Shown piece after piece: positions 60,390 through 62,368 of a stretch of DNA of 62,368 bases (its first letter is position 1; every line of letters begins with the position of its first letter). The stretch lies in contig LKPX01000013.1 in NCBI GenBank assembly GCA_001443525.1, positions 1 to 62,368 of the forward strand. Direction: 5' to 3'. The notes below the pieces were generated by a model that was given only the letters and a program-made list of their open reading frames with translations, was not told the DNA's origin and did no database searches. The DNA is from Desulfobacteraceae bacterium RAAP-1 (GTDB taxonomy: Bacteria; Desulfobacterota; Desulfobacteria; Desulfobacterales; Desulfatirhabdiaceae). The position numbers and the translations under genes were made by a program.

Positions 60390-60441
60390 CAATGACGGCT
60401 TCGTAAAATGTCCGGATGCTGCGTTGTGCTGCATCCTTTAT
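60390..60441 (+). repeat. second, partial repeat copy abutting the first
   Basis: Immediately after the full copy, CAATGACGGCTTCGTAAAAT and GTCCGGATGCTGCGTTGTGC restart the same left half, nearly identical to 60233-60281, and then break off at TTTATCAGC. This gives a head-to-tail arrangement of one full and one third of an element. Confidence 0.75.
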
Positions 60442-60496
60442 CAGCAATAACTGTGAGACTGTTTCCGAATCTTGTGAAATTTGAAAATATATCAAA

Positions 60497-60511
60497 GCAA
60501 TTAATATGCCA
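60497..60511 (-). promoter_or_regulatory. sigma-54 (-24/-12) promoter of the nif operon
   Basis: On the minus strand it reads TGGCATATTAATTGCTTT. The GG and GC doublets are ten bases apart, matching the consensus TGGCAC-N5-TTGCW at all key bases except one. Transcription should begin near 60485, about 280 nt before nifH. It lies in a long AT-rich tract (60480-60610) that could bend or bind IHF. Confidence 0.8.
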
Positions 60512-60655
60512 TATAATTATATATATCTAACATATCGTAATTTAACATTATAATAAATTACAATATTTATTTTGAATTACAAAAACGTATTACAAATTTA
60601 ATAAAGTACATTTATGTCATTTTACGTCGGCAGCGGCGTCTGAAGCGAAAATCCG

Positions 60656-60671
60656 TGTTGACTTTGGAACA
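60656..60671. promoter_or_regulatory. NifA-type upstream activator site TGT-N10-ACA
   Basis: TGTTGACTTTGGAACA matches the NifA consensus exactly and lies about 145 bp upstream of the sigma-54 promoter, in the usual range. With nifA in the same window the pair is coherent. Confidence 0.65.
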
Positions 60672-60726
60672 TCCTTATATGATAGATGAAACAGACCGAA
60701 AATATTTCATCTTTGTTGATAAGGCG

Positions 60727-60766
60727 GGCGATTCAAAAATCGCTGGCAGGCATACGCGGATGTAAC
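60727..60766 (+). repeat. second repeat family, copy 2 (hairpin repeat)
   Basis: GCGATTCAAAAATCGC (60728-60743) forms a hairpin, followed by AGGCATACGCGGATGTAAC. The same order of hairpin plus GCATAC-N3-GATGTAA occurs at 41591-41630. Confidence 0.65.
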
Positions 60767-60795
60767 AATGCAGGAAGCGATAAGGGGGGCTGTTT

Positions 60796-61314
60796 ATGAC
60801 GACACGAAAATTCGACATGCGTTTTTTGCGCAGCGGACTGTGCATGGTGCTGTTTCTGGGGGGCATGTTTTTTCCGGACGCTGCGTTTTCGGGAAGCCGG
60901 ATGGTGAAGGGCCAGACGGTTTATATCCCTGCATATTCGCAGATTTACTATGGCGACAAAGAACATGCTTTTGATCTGACCGTAACGCTGAGCATCCGCA
61001 ATACGGATACAAAACACGCCATCACGCTGGTATCGGTGGAATATTACGATTCGGAAGGAAAGCGGCTGAAAAACTATATCGACGGCGATACGAAGATCGC
61101 CCCAATGGCTTCCGCCCGGTATATCGTCAATGAATCGGACCAAAGCGGCGGCGCGGGAGCCAGCTTTCGGGTCAAATGGAAGTCCGACGCCGACGTCACG
61201 GAGCCGGTCATTGAAACCGTCATGATCAGCACCCGCACGCAGCAGGGGATTTCGTTCACATCCCGAGGGGTTGTGGTGCGGGAAAATCCCGTTGACAATG
61301 ACCATGTCCGTTGA
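60796..61314 (+). CDS. DUF3124 secreted protein
   Basis: 172 residues: signal peptide ending near PDAAFSG, then the DUF3124 domain with GQTVYIPAYSQIYYGDKEHAFDLTVTLSIRNTD and SRGVVVREN. A single beta-sandwich-like domain in the periplasm is likely; function unknown. AAGGGGGGCTGTTT precedes the ATG. Divergent from nifH; no link to nitrogen fixation is known to me. Confidence 0.78.
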   Translation: MTTRKFDMRFLRSGLCMVLFLGGMFFPDAAFSGSRMVKGQTVYIPAYSQIYYGDKEHAFDLTVTLSIRNTDTKHAITLVSVEYYDSEGKRLKNYIDGDTKIAPMASARYIVNESDQSGGAGASFRVKWKSDADVTEPVIETVMISTRTQQGISFTSRGVVVRENPVDNDHVR

Positions 61315-61573
61315 TAGGGGGATGCTGGGTATTGGCCCTATTTTCCGGGAGGTGTAGGGGAGTGTATTTTGGCTTTTACCGGTTCAAGCCGATCTCTATC
61401 AGGCTGATTCGGTACCCGACGATTAAGGGACAATGGCGTTCAGAGCCTGCTTTATATTGTTCCGCGCGACAGGCATAATGATGACAGCGCAGAACCTGCC
61501 ATATCTGATTCATCAGCTTCAGTTTGGGATCGGGTATGAATTTTGGTTTCCATTTTATTGGATATTGTCATGC
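61315..61573. other. gap between DUF3124 gene and cassette region
   Basis: No convincing gene. The short frame from 61433 (63 codons) lacks recognisable features. No integrase gene and no complete attC were found in this stretch. Confidence 0.4.
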
Positions 61574-61609
61574 AAACATGGAAAATGTAACGCTTTTGTT
61601 TCCATGTTT
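61574..61609. repeat. 11-bp perfect inverted repeat followed by T run
   Basis: AAACATGGAAA (61574-61584) and TTTCCATGTTT (61599-61609) with a 14-nt loop, followed by TGTTTTTTAAT. It could be a weak terminator or, given related sequences at 61627-61682, an operator. Confidence 0.45.
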
Positions 61610-61626
61610 TGTTTTTTAATATAAAA

Positions 61627-61682
61627 ATAGATGGAAAATTTTCCGTTATATATGAGTAATAGGTGGAAAATTTTCCATCTAT
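61627..61682. repeat. 18-bp perfect inverted repeat upstream of the cassette gene
   Basis: ATAGATGGAAAATTTTCC and GGAAAATTTTCCATCTAT are perfect inverted repeats around a 20-bp centre. Each arm contains the 12-bp palindrome GGAAAATTTTCC, so the two palindromes are 32 bp apart centre to centre (about three helical turns). It may be a double operator, a cruciform site, or the stem of a preceding attC whose left core is eroded. Confidence 0.6.
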
Positions 61683-61706
61683 CAACAATGTTAGGCAAAA
61701 ACAAAA

Positions 61707-62252
61707 ATGAATAACGAATTAATATCAGTCATTGATGCTGCTAAGCAACTAAAAAAGTACAAACAAACATTATTTAAGATTATCAGAAAACTCAAAATTA
61801 CCCCAACAAAACAGAAACACTCCGAACACCGCGGACAGACAATTACATATATTACACAAGAAGAATTCGGGCGAATCGCTGAGTATTTTTCAATCAAACA
61901 AGACAGCAACAATAGTACAGATATACAACCATCCATTCAAGACAATTCGGATGCAGGTGTATTCTATCTTATTCAATTAGAACCAACTCATGATCCGAGG
62001 CGTTTTAAAGTTGGTTTTGCTACGACAATGAACGACAGATTACGCCAGCATAGATGCTCTGCTCCTTTCGCAACGGTTATCGGGACTTGGCCTTGTCGCA
62101 AATTATGGGAACAGACAGCAATTGACTGCGTTACAATAGATTGCGAAAAGGTTCATACTGAAGTATTCCGTACAGATAATATAGAGAATGTCAAAAATCG
62201 TTGTATTCAATTCTTTGCGCTTATGCCCAAAGTTGCAAAAATAAATGCCTAA
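61707..62252 (+). CDS. GIY-YIG / T5orf172-type nuclease with N-terminal HTH-like region
   Basis: 181 residues. The first 60 (LISVIDAAKQLKKYKQTLFKIIRKLKITPTK ... ITYITQEEFGRI) look like an excisionase/MerR-like helix-turn-helix. The C-terminal half has GVFYLIQLEPTHDPRRFKVGFATTMNDRLRQHR and the later WEQTAID, the order of the GIY-YIG fold (first strands, catalytic Arg, metal-binding Glu), most like the T5orf172 subfamily. It is probably a DNA-cutting or DNA-binding protein. Much more AT-rich than the nif genes. Stop codon within the attC. Host target unknown. Confidence 0.7.
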   Translation: MNNELISVIDAAKQLKKYKQTLFKIIRKLKITPTKQKHSEHRGQTITYITQEEFGRIAEYFSIKQDSNNSTDIQPSIQDNSDAGVFYLIQLEPTHDPRRFKVGFATTMNDRLRQHRCSAPFATVIGTWPCRKLWEQTAIDCVTIDCEKVHTEVFRTDNIENVKNRCIQFFALMPKVAKINA

Positions 62253-62310
62253 CGAATAAGGATAGATTGTGAGAGCGAAGCGAACCACAATCTTATCCGT
62301 TTGGTTGGAC
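62247..62310 (+). other. attC-like recombination site (64 bp)
   Basis: R'' is GCCTAAC (62247-62253, fits RYYYAAC) and R' is GTTGGAC (62304-62310, fits GTTRRRY). Between them GGATAGATTGTG and CACAATCTTATCC pair with one base out of register, around the loop AGAGCGAAGCGAAC. Length, core sites and imperfect palindrome are those of attC. Confidence 0.75.
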
Positions 62311-62368
62311 AAGCCCGGTTACTTTATAAAGGAAATATCTTTTTTTAAGAAGGGGTTTCAAGAAAAGC
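62311..62368. other. right edge after attC
   Basis: 58 bp, possibly the beginning of the next cassette; TAAAGGAAATATC could hold a ribosome site but the following start codon is off the edge or absent. Confidence 0.3.

Larger units (their letters stand above)
61690..62310 (+). mobile_element. integron-type gene cassette
   Basis: The cassette is bounded at the left by the core site GTTAGGC (61690-61696) and at the right by an attC-like site starting GCCTAAC and ending GTTGGAC. Its single gene begins 11 bp after the left core and its TAA stop lies inside GCCTAAC, as is usual for cassettes. Cassette excision between G and TT would rejoin GCCTAAC with G-TTAGGC, which are perfectly complementary, the expected property of a free cassette. 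No integrase is in the window; more cassettes may continue to the right. Confidence 0.75.

Overview
The window looks like a chromosomal segment of an anaerobic Desulfobacterota (delta-proteobacterial) sulfate-reducer-type bacterium. The inference rests on a tetraheme class III cytochrome c, a nif operon with nifI1/nifI2 between nifH and nifD and a long NifD (the arrangement of clostridia, methanogens and sulfate reducers), a seven-gene ATP synthase operon that starts with two b-type subunits and lacks atpB/atpE, RNase Y, hydrogenase-maturation genes hypAB, and oleBC-type hydrocarbon genes. I cannot name a genus from sequence alone.

Layout. 1-3.0 kb: oleC and oleB (minus), the left part of an olefin/beta-lactone pathway that probably continues off the left edge. 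3.2-8.3 kb: two envelope proteins of unknown role, tatB-tatC, cytochrome c3, a gamma-carbonic-anhydrase-like protein and a DnaJ-type co-chaperone. 8.4-17.8 kb: a radical SAM/DUF2344 fusion, an MFS exporter, family 4 uracil-DNA glycosylase, coaBC, a lipoprotein, an LD-carboxypeptidase and a beta-lactamase-fold hydrolase. 18-23.6 kb: the rod-shape operon mreBCD-mrdA-rodA. 23.8-31.6 kb: atpF'FHAGDC, a short GlmU-type pyrophosphorylase, zapB-like, zapA and a probable 6S RNA. 31.8-35.1 kb: rny, tyrS and a small membrane protein. 35.2-41.3 kb (minus): hypA-hypB-rsmD-nifA-uvrA. 41.4-48.9 kb: a type I-C cas interference operon (cas3-cas5c-cas8c with an internal cas11c start-cas7c) with a frameshifted cas4, no cas1/cas2 and no array in view, preceded by apparent relics of a WYL regulator and of another cas3. 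48.9-49.7 kb: a Fic protein. 49.8-60.2 kb (minus): nifH-nifI1-nifI2-nifD-nifK-nifEN (one fused gene)-nifB-ferredoxin-nifV. 60.2-60.8 kb: the nif control region with a sigma-54 promoter and a NifA-type upstream site. 60.8-62.4 kb: a DUF3124 protein and, at the right edge, an integron-like gene cassette carrying a GIY-YIG/T5orf172-type nuclease.

Functional connections. NifA (38.1-39.6 kb) should act at the TGT-N10-ACA site and sigma-54 promoter upstream of nifH. NifI1/NifI2 would regulate the enzyme after translation; NifB, NifEN and NifV make the iron-molybdenum cofactor. MreBCD, PBP2 and RodA form the elongasome.

The most pervasive feature that genes do not explain is a small non-coding repeat family with terminal inverted repeats. 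Three full-length copies are 155-156 bp, and shorter, degenerate or fragmentary copies lie in about nine other places. Copies sit between genes, often directly at stop codons. One nearly two-unit insertion lies in the nifH leader between the sigma-54 promoter and the nifH ribosome-binding site. A second, hairpin-type repeat occurs twice, at 41.6 and 60.7 kb.

No rRNA or tRNA genes and no CRISPR array were recognised.
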